Source of the DNA: Bacillota bacterium
Lineage (GTDB): Bacteria; Bacillota; UBA4882; UBA8346
NCBI GenBank assembly: GCA_023402395.1
Contig: JAEYGI010000040.1
Span: 62,001 to 126,000 of the forward strand
Direction: 5' to 3'
DNA: 64,000 bases
In this document: positions 24,228 to 33,709 of the stretch, one piece after another
How the letters are laid out: each line of letters begins with the position of its first letter
Position numbering within the stretch: position 1 is the stretch's first letter
Notes under the pieces: generated by a model
Told to the model about the DNA's origin: nothing
The model's database searches: none
Seen by the model: the letters and a program-made list of their open reading frames with translations, nothing else
Program-made: the position numbers and the translations under genes

Positions 24228-25718
24228 TTGTTATGGGGCGATACAACCAGCCAAATGACCCAGATTATTAAGCGTGGCGCGGCCACTCGAATTGATGATT
24301 CAAAGTTTATCGCGCTGGAATTGACCAAGTTTCAGAGTTCGCCGCCCTATCGCGAAATGATTACCGGAGAGCGATATTACCGGGGCGATCATGACATCCT
24401 GCGCCGGAAACGCATGGTCATTGGCGAAGGCGGCGAACTGGAAGAGGTTAAGAACCTGCCCAATAACAAAAAGGTCGATAACCAATATGGGAAGCTGGTA
24501 GACCAGAAAGTCAATTATCTGCTGGCAAAGCCGTTGACCTTTGAAACTAAGAACGAAGCCTATGGAAAGCTGTTGCAAACAGTCTTCAACAAACGATTTC
24601 TCCGGACGCTGCGGAATGTCGGGGAGGACTGCTTAAACGGCGGGATTTCCTGGATTCACCCTTATTACAATGACCAGGGGGAACTGGCATTTAAGCGGTT
24701 CCCTTCTTATGAAATCTTGCCGTTTTGGGCCGATGCGGAACATACCGTTTTAGACTGCGCGGTCAGAGTTTATCAGGTGGAAGCTTATGAGGGAACCGTC
24801 GAGGTTACCCTTACTAAAGTCGAAGTCTATGACAAGCAAGGAATTCACCGTTACGAATTGAAGGGCGGGACGCTGATTCCTGATCCGGATGCAAAGAATC
24901 CATCTGGCGCCTATTTTACCATCCAAGACAGTGACGGCAAGGCCAAAGGCTACAACTGGGAGCGGATTCCGTTGATAGCCTTTAAATTTAACACTAAGGA
25001 AATCCCGCTCATTAAGCGGGTGAAGTCGCTCCAAGACGGAATCAACGAGATTTTGAGCGATTTCCAAAACAACATGCAGGAGGATGCCCGAAATACAATC
25101 CTAATCATCAAGAACTATGACGGGACCAACCTGGGCGAATTCCGGCGCAACCTTAGCCAATATGGTGCGGTCAAGGTCAAGACAACCGATGGCGCTGATG
25201 GTGATGTGGACACTTTGGAAATCACAGTCAACGCCGAGAATTACAAGGCTATTTTGGAATTGTTCAAAAAAGCCCTGATTGAAAATGGCCGGGGCTTTGA
25301 TGCCAAGGATGACCGGTTATCCGGGAACCCAAACCAAATGAATATCCAATCTATGTACAGCGATATTGATTTGGACGCCAACGGCATGGAAACGGAGTTT
25401 CAGGCGGCATTCGAGGAATTGCTTTGGTTCGTGAACGCTCATTTTACCAATACGGGCCAGGGTGATTTTGACGGGGAAGTCGTCAATGTCATTTTCAACC
25501 GGGATATCCTGATTAACGAATCAGAAAGCATTGATAACTGTTCCAAGTCGGTCGGCATTCTCTCCAACGAAACGATTGTGAGCCAACATCCATGGGTTAC
25601 CGATCCCAAAGCGGAACTGAAGCGCCTAGAAGACGAAAAGGCCAAGGCGCAGGAGGACATGGACCAGTATAAAAACGCCTTTGGCAAGCCCGGCACGGGT
25701 GGCGTAGATGAAGAATAA
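24228..25718 (+). CDS. Portal protein (SPP1 gp6-like)
   Basis: 496 residues from TTG 24228, with GGGGGTG upstream. YRGDHDILRRKRM, NNKKVDNQYGKLVDQKVNYLL and KPLTF near the start and SDFQNNMQEDARN in the middle are typical of SPP1-type portals (Phage_prot_Gp6). It forms the dodecameric DNA channel at one capsid vertex. The C-terminus (DEEKAKAQEDMDQYKNAFG type) overlaps the next gene. Confidence 0.92.
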   Translation: MLWGDTTSQMTQIIKRGAATRIDDSKFIALELTKFQSSPPYREMITGERYYRGDHDILRRKRMVIGEGGELEEVKNLPNNKKVDNQYGKLVDQKVNYLLAKPLTFETKNEAYGKLLQTVFNKRFLRTLRNVGEDCLNGGISWIHPYYNDQGELAFKRFPSYEILPFWADAEHTVLDCAVRVYQVEAYEGTVEVTLTKVEVYDKQGIHRYELKGGTLIPDPDAKNPSGAYFTIQDSDGKAKGYNWERIPLIAFKFNTKEIPLIKRVKSLQDGINEILSDFQNNMQEDARNTILIIKNYDGTNLGEFRRNLSQYGAVKVKTTDGADGDVDTLEITVNAENYKAILELFKKALIENGRGFDAKDDRLSGNPNQMNIQSMYSDIDLDANGMETEFQAAFEELLWFVNAHFTNTGQGDFDGEVVNVIFNRDILINESESIDNCSKSVGILSNETIVSQHPWVTDPKAELKRLEDEKAKAQEDMDQYKNAFGKPGTGGVDEE

Positions 25719-27558
25719 CGAATACTGGCGCGGGCGCTTTGAACAGCTTGAAGAAACGCAGCTTAAAAAAGGGTTAGCTTACTATGATGACCTGGAACGG
25801 GAATATCGGAAGGCCGTCGAAGCTGTTGAAGAAAAAATTTCGCGCTGGTACGGACGAATTGCCGAAAACAATGAAATCACCTATGCTGAAGCCAAACGAT
25901 TATTAACCAAGAACGAATTGGCCGAATTCCATTGGTCCGTTGAAGAATATATCCGATACGGCAAAGAGAACGCCGTGAACGCCGCTTGGATGAAGGAGTT
26001 GGAGAACGCTTCAGCTAAGGTTCATATCAGCCGCCTGGAAGCCTTAAAACTTCAGATGCAGCAACAGGTCGAAGTTCTCTATGGGAACCAGGTTGACGGG
26101 CTGGACAAGACCCTCCGGGGGATTTACTCGGATGGGTACTATCATACAGCCTACGAAATCCAACGCGGGTTTAACGTTGGCTATGACTTGCAACGGCTCA
26201 ATGACCGGCAGATCGCGGGGGTCATCAGTAAGCCCTGGGCAGCGGACGGGAAAAACTTCTCCAGCCGGATTTGGCAGAGTAAAGACCAGTTGGTCAATAC
26301 CCTGCACACCGAGTTAACGCAGGGCATTATCCGGGGTGATTCGCCTAAAAAGGCGATTAAGACCATACGGGACAGATTTGAGGCGAGCAAGAATAACGCA
26401 GGCCGATTGATAATGACCGAATCGGCCTTTTTTGCGTCCGCCGCTCAAAAGGATTGTTTCAAATCATTGGGCGTCGCGGAATATGAAATCGTGGCGACGC
26501 TGGACAGCCGCACTTCGAACATTTGCCAGACGCTGGACGGCAAAGTATTCGCCATGGCCGACTATCAGCCGGGCGTCACCGCTCCGCCGTTTCATTGTTG
26601 GTGTCGAACGGTAACCGCGCCACATTTCGCGGACAACTTTGGGGAGCGGGTCGCCAGGGATGCCGAAGGTAAGGTTTACTATGTGCCTGATTCGATGAAA
26701 TATCCGGAATGGCATAAAACCTTTGTCGGCGGTGGTTCTAAAGACGGCTTGAAGGAACTTACTAAAAATGGTATAGTGAAGATAGAATTCACACCGGCCA
26801 AAACCATCCAAGAGGCCAACGAGTACGCGACGCAAACCTTGGGGATTCCCCGCGCCGATTATACCGGGCTGCACATTAATGTCGCCAACGAATGGAATCG
26901 AGGATTGGCCGATTACTTCAACCGGTTCCCCGAGTTAAAGCAGCAATTCGGATTTGTCGGTGAGGCCCACGCTCGGAACAAGGCGTTTAAGCCGGTTGCT
27001 AGTCAATATTTTTTGGATAAACTCAGGGCGCTTAACCCTGAAATTGGCGACAATACATTGAAGGCGCACCTTGAATCCCGGATGCGGCAAGTCATGCGGA
27101 AATTGAACGTTAATTCGAATGCATACGCGCTGAGTTGGTCGCCCAAAGAAGAACCATATCGCTGGTTTGCCGGGGTTACTTTTAACTCGGCCAATGGCAA
27201 GGATATCGATAAGCTATTGCGTAGCTTAACAGCGGATGTTGCAAGCAAGTTTCATCCGGTGGGATGCAATACCGTTAAATATGTCCTGGATCATGAAATT
27301 GGGCATCAACTGGACGAAATGCTCAAAATATCGAATTTGTTTAACGTCCAAAAATTATTTGATGCCCGAACCCGTGATCAAATAACGGATGATTTATCCA
27401 AGTACGCCTGGAAAAACAGCAATCGCAGAAAATATGGCGAATTTGTTGCGGAAGCCTGGGCAGAATATTGCAATAATCCGAATCCAAGATCCATTGCCCA
27501 AGAAGTTGGCAAGACGGTTGAAAAGGAGTATGAATGGTGGAAAAAGCAGAATATGTAA
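25708..27558 (+). CDS. MuF/SPP1 gp7-type head protein with C-terminal HExxH metallopeptidase-like domain
   Basis: 616 residues, roughly twice the usual length of the head-morphogenesis protein. Residues about 1-310 are SPP1 gp7/MuF type: long N-terminal helices, then LIMTESAFFASAAQ, ATLDSRTSNICQTLDG and APPFHCWCRT. After a linker, residues about 340-616 hold a second domain with HEIGHQLDE (His529, Glu530, His533) and, about 45 residues later, GEFVAEAWAEY (Glu578, Glu582, Glu586), the expected third zinc ligand region. This is the architecture of MuF polymorphic toxins of temperate phages: a conserved head part and a swappable C-terminal effector. The small gene overlapping its stop could be the cognate immunity gene. 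Confidence 0.87.
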   Translation: MKNNEYWRGRFEQLEETQLKKGLAYYDDLEREYRKAVEAVEEKISRWYGRIAENNEITYAEAKRLLTKNELAEFHWSVEEYIRYGKENAVNAAWMKELENASAKVHISRLEALKLQMQQQVEVLYGNQVDGLDKTLRGIYSDGYYHTAYEIQRGFNVGYDLQRLNDRQIAGVISKPWAADGKNFSSRIWQSKDQLVNTLHTELTQGIIRGDSPKKAIKTIRDRFEASKNNAGRLIMTESAFFASAAQKDCFKSLGVAEYEIVATLDSRTSNICQTLDGKVFAMADYQPGVTAPPFHCWCRTVTAPHFADNFGERVARDAEGKVYYVPDSMKYPEWHKTFVGGGSKDGLKELTKNGIVKIEFTPAKTIQEANEYATQTLGIPRADYTGLHINVANEWNRGLADYFNRFPELKQQFGFVGEAHARNKAFKPVASQYFLDKLRALNPEIGDNTLKAHLESRMRQVMRKLNVNSNAYALSWSPKEEPYRWFAGVTFNSANGKDIDKLLRSLTADVASKFHPVGCNTVKYVLDHEIGHQLDEMLKISNLFNVQKLFDARTRDQITDDLSKYAWKNSNRRKYGEFVAEAWAEYCNNPNPRSIAQEVGKTVEKEYEWWKKQNM

Positions 27559-27698
27559 GGCAGGCAAAGGAGCTTGGATATACCGATGAAATGATTGCCG
27601 AGGATATCCGGCTCCATCAAGAAGCCGAAAAAAAAGGAATTAAGGTGCCCAGGGAATTGGATCTATTTGAATTGCCGGTCCAAGACAATGCTAAATAA
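27534..27698 (+). CDS. Small acidic protein overlapping the MuF stop, candidate immunity protein
   Basis: 54 residues. ATG 27534 lies 25 bases inside the end of the MuF gene in another frame, with AAAGGAG nine bases before it. Sequence is charged and helical (AEYVRQAKELGYTDEMI, IRLHQEAEKKGIKVP). Nothing recognisable. Its coupling to the metallopeptidase-bearing MuF gene and the terminator that closes this pair suggest an antitoxin or chaperone for the MuF C-terminal domain; this is inference from position. Confidence 0.6.
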   Translation: MVEKAEYVRQAKELGYTDEMIAEDIRLHQEAEKKGIKVPRELDLFELPVQDNAK

Positions 27699-27721
27699 GG
27701 GTTAATTAGTTTATCGGGTTT

Positions 27722-27755
27722 AAAAGCACCGCGTAAAATGCGCCGGTGCTTTTTT
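27722..27755 (+). terminator. Internal terminator after the MuF pair
   Basis: AAAAGCACCG / CGGTGCTTTT stem with T run, inside the late operon. Leaky termination could set the ratio of packaging to capsid transcripts. I see no consensus promoter between it and the scaffold gene. Confidence 0.75.
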
Positions 27756-27854
27756 ATTTGCCGCCATTTTGGTATTTTGGGCGCTAACTAAAAGACAAAT
27801 AACGTGGACTGAACCACGAAAAAACAATGTATTTGTTGAAAGGATGGATTGACC

Positions 27855-28457
27855 ATGACGAAAGAGCAGTTAGTCAAATTGGGGTTGGATGAAACACTTG
27901 CGGCGAAGGTCGTGGAATCATGGGCGGAGGCCATTAAGAGCTTTATTCCCAAGAGTCGGTTTGATGAGGTGAACGAGGCCAAGAAAACGCTGGAGGAGCA
28001 GGTCAAAGAGCGAGACAAGCAGCTTGAAACCCTGAAAAAGTCTACCGGTGACGTGGAAGCCTTGAAAACCGAAATCACCAATTTGCAGGAAGCCAACAAG
28101 ACGGCCAAGGCCGAGCATGAAACCCGAATCAAGCAGATGCAGATTGACAACGCGGTCACCGCTGCGCTCACCACGGCCAAAGCCAAAAACGTGAAGGCGG
28201 TCCGGGCGCTGCTCGACCTAGAGAAGGCTGAACTGGACGGCGAAACGGTCAAAGGACTTCCCGATCAAATCAAAAAGCTCCAGGAAGCCGAGGATACCAA
28301 GTTTTTATTCGATGCCGCCGAAACCAAGACAGTGGTTAAGGGCGCAAAACCGGCTGAGAAAGGGGAAAAGACCTACCCCGCCGACAAAAAGCCCAGCGAA
28401 ATGACCTACGAAGAACTATGCGCCTATGTGGAAGCCAACCCTGGCGCGGAAATTTAA
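27855..28457 (+). CDS. Scaffold protein (GP20-like)
   Basis: 200 residues. Highly charged coiled coil (EAKKTLEEQVKERDKQLETL in part, LQEANKTAKAEHETRIKQM), then RALLDLEKAELDGETVKGLPDQIK and KFLFDAAE, which is the pattern of phage GP20/minor structural scaffolds that act just before the capsid gene. ATG 27855 is taken; a TTG at 27849 is also in frame. It guides prohead assembly and is absent from the mature head in related phages. Confidence 0.85.
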   Translation: MTKEQLVKLGLDETLAAKVVESWAEAIKSFIPKSRFDEVNEAKKTLEEQVKERDKQLETLKKSTGDVEALKTEITNLQEANKTAKAEHETRIKQMQIDNAVTAALTTAKAKNVKAVRALLDLEKAELDGETVKGLPDQIKKLQEAEDTKFLFDAAETKTVVKGAKPAEKGEKTYPADKKPSEMTYEELCAYVEANPGAEI

Positions 28458-28480
28458 AACAGAAAGGCAGAGGGTAATTA

Positions 28481-29551
28481 ATGGCAAAATTTAATTCGAA
28501 AACGTTCAACCCCGAAGTGTTTGGGAAATACATCAGTCGGATTCCGCAGACCAAGAAAAATGAATTGATTAAGTCCAGGGCATTGCGGGGGAATACGGAA
28601 ATCCGAAACGCCTTCAGTAATCAGACTGGCACGGCCTACGCCACACTGCCGATGTACGGCCTTTTGGACGGAGAACCGTTGAATTATGACGGCACTACGG
28701 ACATTACGGCAACCAGCACCACGACTTTTGAACGAGGTGTGGTCGTGGTGGGCCGGGCCAAAGCCTGGACGGAAGGCGACTTCGCCGAAGACATTACGGG
28801 CGGAGCCGGATTTATGGACAATGTGGCCGTACAAGTGGCCGAGTATTGGGATCAGGTTGACCAAAACATCCTATTGAGCATCCTTAAAGGGATTTTCAAC
28901 ATGACCGGCACCGAAAATCTGAAATTCGTCAACGGCCACACCCACAACATTACCGCCAACGCGGACGAAGCTGCCAAGGTCGGCGCGGCCACGCTTAACA
29001 GCGCCATCCAACAGGCCAGCGGCGACAACAAATCCAAATTTAAGATCGCCGTCATGCATTCCGTAGTGGCCACTAATCTGGAAAACCTGAAGCTGTTGGC
29101 ATATCTTAAGCAAACCGACGCCAACGGCATCGAGCGCGAACTGGCGCTAGGAACCTGGAATGGCCGGATTGTCCTGATTGACGATTCCATGCCGGTTGAA
29201 GAAGTTCCCGAAAGCGAATCCGGAGCGGGCGACGGCTACACCAAATACACCACTTACGTTTTGGGTGAAGGCGCGTTTGACTATGAGAACATCGGCGCGC
29301 AGGTTCCGTATGAGATGAGCCGCGATCCGAAAACCAACGGCGGGCAAGATACCTTGTACAGCCGTCAGCGGAAATGTTTCGCCCCCTACGGAATCAGCTA
29401 TACCAAATCCAGCCAAACCAGCCTATCTCCGACGAATGCCGAATTGCAGAATGGGGCGAACTGGACGCTAGTCAATGACGGCGCGAGTTCTGACAAAAAG
29501 TACATCGAGCATAAGGCGATCCCGATTGCCCGGATTATTTCCAAAGGGTAA
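28481..29551 (+). CDS. Major capsid protein
   Basis: 356 residues. Follows the scaffold gene, as usual. ATLPMYGLLDGEPLNYDG, VVVVGRAKAWTEGDF, DQNILLSILKGIF and VYEMSRDPKTNGGQDTLYSR-like stretches (here PYEMSRDPKTNGGQDTLYS) are seen in HK97-fold capsid proteins of SPP1/PBSX-like phages. It should build the icosahedral shell. Confidence 0.88.
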   Translation: MAKFNSKTFNPEVFGKYISRIPQTKKNELIKSRALRGNTEIRNAFSNQTGTAYATLPMYGLLDGEPLNYDGTTDITATSTTTFERGVVVVGRAKAWTEGDFAEDITGGAGFMDNVAVQVAEYWDQVDQNILLSILKGIFNMTGTENLKFVNGHTHNITANADEAAKVGAATLNSAIQQASGDNKSKFKIAVMHSVVATNLENLKLLAYLKQTDANGIERELALGTWNGRIVLIDDSMPVEEVPESESGAGDGYTKYTTYVLGEGAFDYENIGAQVPYEMSRDPKTNGGQDTLYSRQRKCFAPYGISYTKSSQTSLSPTNAELQNGANWTLVNDGASSDKKYIEHKAIPIARIISKG

Positions 29552-29569
29552 GAGGAGTGGTGATGAGCC

Positions 29570-29941
29570 ATGTTGGAGGACGTGAAGGCGCGTTTGGCTT
29601 CCTTTGGATACACCGTAACCGCCGCCGATGATTGGATGCTTGGATTTTGCATCGATAAGGTGCAAGCCCATATCAAAAACAATTGCAATGTGGCCGAAGT
29701 TCCGGAAGGGCTTCGGCCCGTTGCTATCGACATGGCTTGCGGGGAATTCCTCTTTGGGAGGAAACAGAGCGGCCAGTCGGTGGGGATTGACTTTGAGGCC
29801 GTGGTAAAGTCCATTGCCGAAGGAGATACCACCGTTACTTTTGATGTGTCCGGCAGCGTCGAGGCCAAATATGACGCGTTGATAAAGTATTTGCTGCACA
29901 GCGAAGTTGATTTCGCGGCCTATCGGAGAATCAAATGGTGA
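29570..29941 (+). CDS. Head-tail connector (adaptor-like)
   Basis: 123 residues. Helical N-terminus (MLEDVKARLASFGY), CIDKVQAHIKNNCNV and GLRPVAIDMACGEFLF match gp6/SPP1 gp15-like adaptor proteins, which bind under the portal. Position right after the capsid gene agrees. GGAG precedes the ATG. Confidence 0.7.
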   Translation: MLEDVKARLASFGYTVTAADDWMLGFCIDKVQAHIKNNCNVAEVPEGLRPVAIDMACGEFLFGRKQSGQSVGIDFEAVVKSIAEGDTTVTFDVSGSVEAKYDALIKYLLHSEVDFAAYRRIKW

Positions 29942-30297
29942 CGGCGGAGCGGAAGGCGATCGAAAGCCAGTACACGGGCCGCTGCACCGTCTATGAATAC
30001 CAGTCCGTCAAAGACCCGGAAACCAAAATCACCACGAAGCAGGAAATCCCGGTTTTGATGGACCAGCCTTGCCGGTTGTCGTTTAAGACGATCACCAGCA
30101 CCTCCCCGACTGACGGAACGGCGACAATCACCCAGGCCGTCAAACTGTTCATCGCCCCGGAAATCGCCATCAAGCCGGGCAGCAAAATCACCGTGACCCA
30201 GAACGGCGCTACGGCGGATTATCAACGCAGCGGCCAGCCCGCCGTATATACCAACCATCAGGAAATCGTCCTTGAACTGTTTGAGGGGTGGGCCTGA
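29935..30297 (+). CDS. Head closure / stopper-like protein
   Basis: 120 residues, beta-rich (CTVYEYQSVKDPETK, PCRLSFKTI, SKITVTQNG). By order and fold impression it corresponds to the head-closure protein that follows the adaptor. Overlaps both neighbours by a few bases. Confidence 0.6.
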   Translation: MVTAERKAIESQYTGRCTVYEYQSVKDPETKITTKQEIPVLMDQPCRLSFKTITSTSPTDGTATITQAVKLFIAPEIAIKPGSKITVTQNGATADYQRSGQPAVYTNHQEIVLELFEGWA

Positions 30298-30779
30298 TGG
30301 CGAAATGGGGGAAATGCGACTATCGCCAACTGAAAGACCTACAGCGCCGGTTAGACCGTCTGCAAAAGGCGGACCTGGATCAGTTTTGCGAGGAGTGCGC
30401 CAAGGAATTAGCGGCTCGGCTGCTGTCCAAAGTGATTCGGCGCACGCCGGTTGGCGATTATGCCGGAGGCGGGACGCTTCGGCGCGGTTGGACAGCGGCC
30501 ACGGAAGCCGAGGCCGAAGGCGGGGGCCGCTCGAACGCCAAGGAATATGTCGATGGGCTTAAAATCAACAAAACCGGCAATATTTATCAGATCGAAATCG
30601 TTAATCCGGTAAACTACGCTTCCTATGTTGAATTCGGGCACCGGACGCGGGACCATCAGGGGTGGGTGAATGGCCGGTTTATGCTCACTATTTCCGAGGA
30701 TGAACTGGACGGCCAAGCCCCGGCAATCCTGGAGAAAAAATTACTGAAATATCTGGGGGAGGCGTTTAACAATGCTTGA
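30297..30779 (+). CDS. HK97 gp10-like tail-completion protein
   Basis: 160 residues from ATG 30297, whose A is the last base of the previous stop. RLLSKVIRRTPVGDYAGGGTLRRGW and VNPVNYASYVEFGHRTRDHQGWV in part are the defining pattern of the HK97-gp10 family that joins head and tail. GAGGGGTG lies upstream. Confidence 0.85.
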   Translation: MAKWGKCDYRQLKDLQRRLDRLQKADLDQFCEECAKELAARLLSKVIRRTPVGDYAGGGTLRRGWTAATEAEAEGGGRSNAKEYVDGLKINKTGNIYQIEIVNPVNYASYVEFGHRTRDHQGWVNGRFMLTISEDELDGQAPAILEKKLLKYLGEAFNNA

Positions 30780-31206
30780 CCAAATTATCAACGGCATTGC
30801 TCAAAAGTTGAACCAGGTATTTGGGGATGAAACCGAAATCTACATTGACGAAGTGGAGCAGGACTTAAAGGAACCCTGCTTTTTGATTCTCTGCATAGAC
30901 GGCGGACAAGAGCAGGGAGTCGGTCCGCTCTACTTCCGGGAGCAGGCGTTTGATATTCACTATTTCCCGCAATCCAAAAAGCAATCGACACGGGAAATCA
31001 ACAGCGTCCTTGGCCTGCTGTACGAAGAGTTGGAGTATATCGAAGTTAGCGGGAACCTGGTTCGCGGAACGGAGATGAAGCACGAAGTAATTGACGGCGT
31101 GCTTCATTTTTTTGTCCACTATGATATTTGGCTCCGGAAAGTGATTGAGCCGGATCCAGCGATGGAAGAAATCGAAGTAAACGGAGGGATTAAAGATGGC
31201 AACTAA
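30772..31206 (+). CDS. Tail terminator family protein
   Basis: 144 residues. Starts with a helix (LDQIINGIAQKLNQVFG), then IYIDEVEQDLKEPCFLI, YFREQAFDIHYFP and FFVHYDIWLRK, the pattern of tail-terminator proteins in PBSX-like phages. It should cap the tail tube and stop its growth. Confidence 0.75.
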   Translation: MLDQIINGIAQKLNQVFGDETEIYIDEVEQDLKEPCFLILCIDGGQEQGVGPLYFREQAFDIHYFPQSKKQSTREINSVLGLLYEELEYIEVSGNLVRGTEMKHEVIDGVLHFFVHYDIWLRKVIEPDPAMEEIEVNGGIKDGN

Positions 31207-31420
31207 AACGGCGACGACAGAAACCCCGGCCACGGAAACGGCAGGGGCGGCAGCGTTAGTTGCAGCGGCGGCAAGTTTTTCTAAGGAGCAAATCCTGGCC
31301 GCAAAGAAATATGCCGACCGGCGCGATCTGCTGTCGGTATTGTTGGCCGGGGACCGGTCGTATACGTTGGCCGAAGTTGATGCGGCTATTAAAGAATTTA
31401 TGAGGAAAGAGGTGAAGTAA
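31196..31420 (+). CDS. Small phage structural-region protein
   Basis: 74 residues: Thr/Ala-rich start (TTETPATETAGAAAL) then SKEQILAAKKYADRRDLLSVLLAGDRSYTL in part, a segment often found in a small gene just before the tail sheath. Role unknown. Confidence 0.65.
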   Translation: MATKTATTETPATETAGAAALVAAAASFSKEQILAAKKYADRRDLLSVLLAGDRSYTLAEVDAAIKEFMRKEVK

Positions 31421-31421
31421 C

Positions 31422-32732
31422 TTGGCGATGGGCGGCGGAACGTTCCTGGTACAGAACAAAATTCTGCCGGGAAGCTATATTAATTTTATCTCTCTGGCCC
31501 GCGCTTCGGCGACGCTTTCCGATCGGGGTTATGGGGCTATGGCGCTGGAACTGGATTGGGGTCCGGAAGGCGAGGTTTTCACCGTTGAGAACGCGGACTT
31601 TCAAAAAGAGTCACAGGTTATTTTCGGCTATGACTACACCAGCGACAAACTAAAAGGACTGCGCGATTTGTTCTTGAACCTCAAGACCGGCTACTTTTAC
31701 CGGATCAATAACGGCGCGGCTAAGGCCGAAAACACCTTTGCCACGGCCAAACATGGCGGAATCCGGGGCAACGATCTGAAAATCGCCATCGCGGTCAACA
31801 TCGACGACGAAGACAAATTCGACGTGTCGACCCTGCTGGAAACCTCTGTGGTAGATTTGCAGACGGTCGCCAGCACCGCCGAGCTAACGGCCAATGACTA
31901 TGTAACCTTCAAATCGGGCGCGACGCTCTCGGCGACAGCGGCCACGCCGTTGACCGGGGGAACCAATGGCGAGACGATTACCGGCGCGCAGTATCAGACG
32001 GCGCTGGACAAGTTCGAAGCCTATACCTTCAATACGCTGGGCTGCTTGTCCACGGAAGAAACCATCAAAAGCCTGTATGTGGCCTTCACGAAGCGGATGC
32101 GGGATGAGGTTGGAGCCAAATTCCAGACTGTTATCTATAACAAAGCCGCGGATTATGAAGGAATTATCAGCGTCACGAATCAAACCTTGGATGATGGGGA
32201 ACTGGCGTCTTCAGCGGTATACTGGGTGACTGGGGCCAGCGCGTCCTGCGCGGTGAACCGGTCCAATACCAACCGCAATTACGACGGAGAGTATACTTTC
32301 TTCGTGGATTACAAGCAATCGGAATTAGAGGCGGCGATGAAGGCCGGTTCGTTCATTTTCCACAAGGTCGGGGATCAGGTCCATGTCCTGGATGATATCA
32401 ATAGCTTTGTCAGCGTTACGGTTGACAAAAACATTGATTTTAATTCCAACCAGGTCATTCGGGTACTCGACCAGATCGGGAACGATATTGCCTCGTTATT
32501 TAATAGCCAGTATGTTGGCAAAGTCCAAAATAACGACGCAGGCCGGATCAGCTTCTGGAAAGACCTTGTATTTTACGCTCAACAATTGGAGCAAATTCAG
32601 GCCATCGAGAACTTTGCGCCGGAGGATGTCATTGTTGAGAAAGGCAATGACAAAAAGTCCGTGGTGGTCACGTACCCGGTGACGCCGGTTAACTGCATGA
32701 CCAAGTTGTATATGACGGTGATCGTCGCGTAA
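31422..32732 (+). CDS. Contractile tail sheath protein (XkdK-like)
   Basis: 436 residues. The opening MGGGTF..QNKILPGSYINF and the ending YPVTPVNCMTKLYMTVIV are signatures of PBSX XkdK-type sheaths; the middle has LTGGTNGETITGAQYQTALDKFE. The sheath contracts to drive the tube through the envelope, and shows the phage is a myophage. TTG 31422 or ATG 31428 can be the start, with GAGGTG upstream. Confidence 0.92.
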   Translation: MAMGGGTFLVQNKILPGSYINFISLARASATLSDRGYGAMALELDWGPEGEVFTVENADFQKESQVIFGYDYTSDKLKGLRDLFLNLKTGYFYRINNGAAKAENTFATAKHGGIRGNDLKIAIAVNIDDEDKFDVSTLLETSVVDLQTVASTAELTANDYVTFKSGATLSATAATPLTGGTNGETITGAQYQTALDKFEAYTFNTLGCLSTEETIKSLYVAFTKRMRDEVGAKFQTVIYNKAADYEGIISVTNQTLDDGELASSAVYWVTGASASCAVNRSNTNRNYDGEYTFFVDYKQSELEAAMKAGSFIFHKVGDQVHVLDDINSFVSVTVDKNIDFNSNQVIRVLDQIGNDIASLFNSQYVGKVQNNDAGRISFWKDLVFYAQQLEQIQAIENFAPEDVIVEKGNDKKSVVVTYPVTPVNCMTKLYMTVIVA

Positions 32733-32750
32733 AGGAAGGAGGAATTGTAA

Positions 32751-33221
32751 ATGGCCAATACGATGCACGCTAAGAATGCTATATCAGGTTCCCAGGCTGA
32801 ATGTTTTGTTACGATTGAAGGCAATCGGTATAACTTCATGCAGGCCATCAACTTGGAAGCGACTTTCAATAAAACAAAAACTGAAGTACCGATCCTTGGG
32901 AAGACAGGTAAGGGGAATAAGACTACTGGGTGGAACGGGACCGGTTCGGCCACTTTTCATTACAACACCAGTATTTTTCGGGAAATCATGAAACGATACA
33001 AGGATACTGGTGAGGATGTTTACTTTGACATTCAAGTGGCGAATCAAGATCCAACTTCCAGCGTCGGCAGGCAAACCGTAATCTTAAAGGATTGTAATAT
33101 TGACGGCGGAATTATTGCCAAATTTGATGCCGATGCGGATTACCTGGATGAAGACATGGATTTCACTTTTGAGGACTTCGAAATGCCGGAGAAATTTACT
33201 CTTCTTGAAGGTATGCAATAA
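32751..33221 (+). CDS. Tail tube protein (XkdM-like)
   Basis: 156 residues. ISGSQAECFVTIEGNRYNFMQAINLEA (in part), EVPILGKTGKGNKTTGW and a C-terminus DMDFTFEDFEMPEKF are those of XkdM tail tube proteins, which follow the sheath gene. AAGGAGG precedes the ATG. Confidence 0.9.
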   Translation: MANTMHAKNAISGSQAECFVTIEGNRYNFMQAINLEATFNKTKTEVPILGKTGKGNKTTGWNGTGSATFHYNTSIFREIMKRYKDTGEDVYFDIQVANQDPTSSVGRQTVILKDCNIDGGIIAKFDADADYLDEDMDFTFEDFEMPEKFTLLEGMQ

Positions 33222-33280
33222 ATCATCTACGCAAAATTAAATTATTGAATATTATTTTTCAAAAAGAAAGAGGTAACCAC

Positions 33281-33709
33281 ATGAGCGATTTAAGCGCATT
33301 TCTGGCCCAGAACGCGGTACAAGATGGTATCGTTAAATACCCGGCGTCGAAACGATTTTTGGATGGCGATGGCAAGCCGGTGGAGTGGGAATTGCAATCG
33401 ATTGATTCCGGCAAAGATGAGCAGATCCGCAAATCCTGCACTCAAAAGGTTCCGGTGCCCGGGAAAAGCGGGCGGTATACTCTTGAACTGGATGCCGGAA
33501 AGTATCTCAAACTTACGGCGGTTGAATGCGTTGTATTTCCGAACTTGCACGACGCCAAACTCCAGGATAGTTACGGGGTAATGGGAGCGGAAAACCTCCT
33601 AACAAAGATGCTCAAGCCCGGTGAATACCAGGATTTGTTGAAGAAAATCCAGGAAATCAACGGGTTTGATGTCCTGATGGATGATTTGGTGGAAGAGGCA
33701 AAAAACTGA
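33281..33709 (+). CDS. Tail assembly chaperone, short form (XkdN-like)
   Basis: 142 residues. MSDLSAFLAQN at ATG 33281 with AAAGAGGTAA upstream; a 12-residue longer frame from 33245 lacks a ribosome site. Positions between tube and tape measure genes and the sequence KFL..DGKPVEWELQSI, ECVVFPNLHDAKLQDSYGVMGAENLL match the XkdN-type tail assembly chaperone. The frame ends at TGA 33707, directly after a -1 slippery site, so most ribosomes give this short protein. Confidence 0.88.
   Translation: MSDLSAFLAQNAVQDGIVKYPASKRFLDGDGKPVEWELQSIDSGKDEQIRKSCTQKVPVPGKSGRYTLELDAGKYLKLTAVECVVFPNLHDAKLQDSYGVMGAENLLTKMLKPGEYQDLLKKIQEINGFDVLMDDLVEEAKN

Noticed and set aside
33245..33280. Upstream extension of the tail chaperone
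   Set aside because: The extra 12 residues contain the ribosome-binding site of the ATG at 33281.
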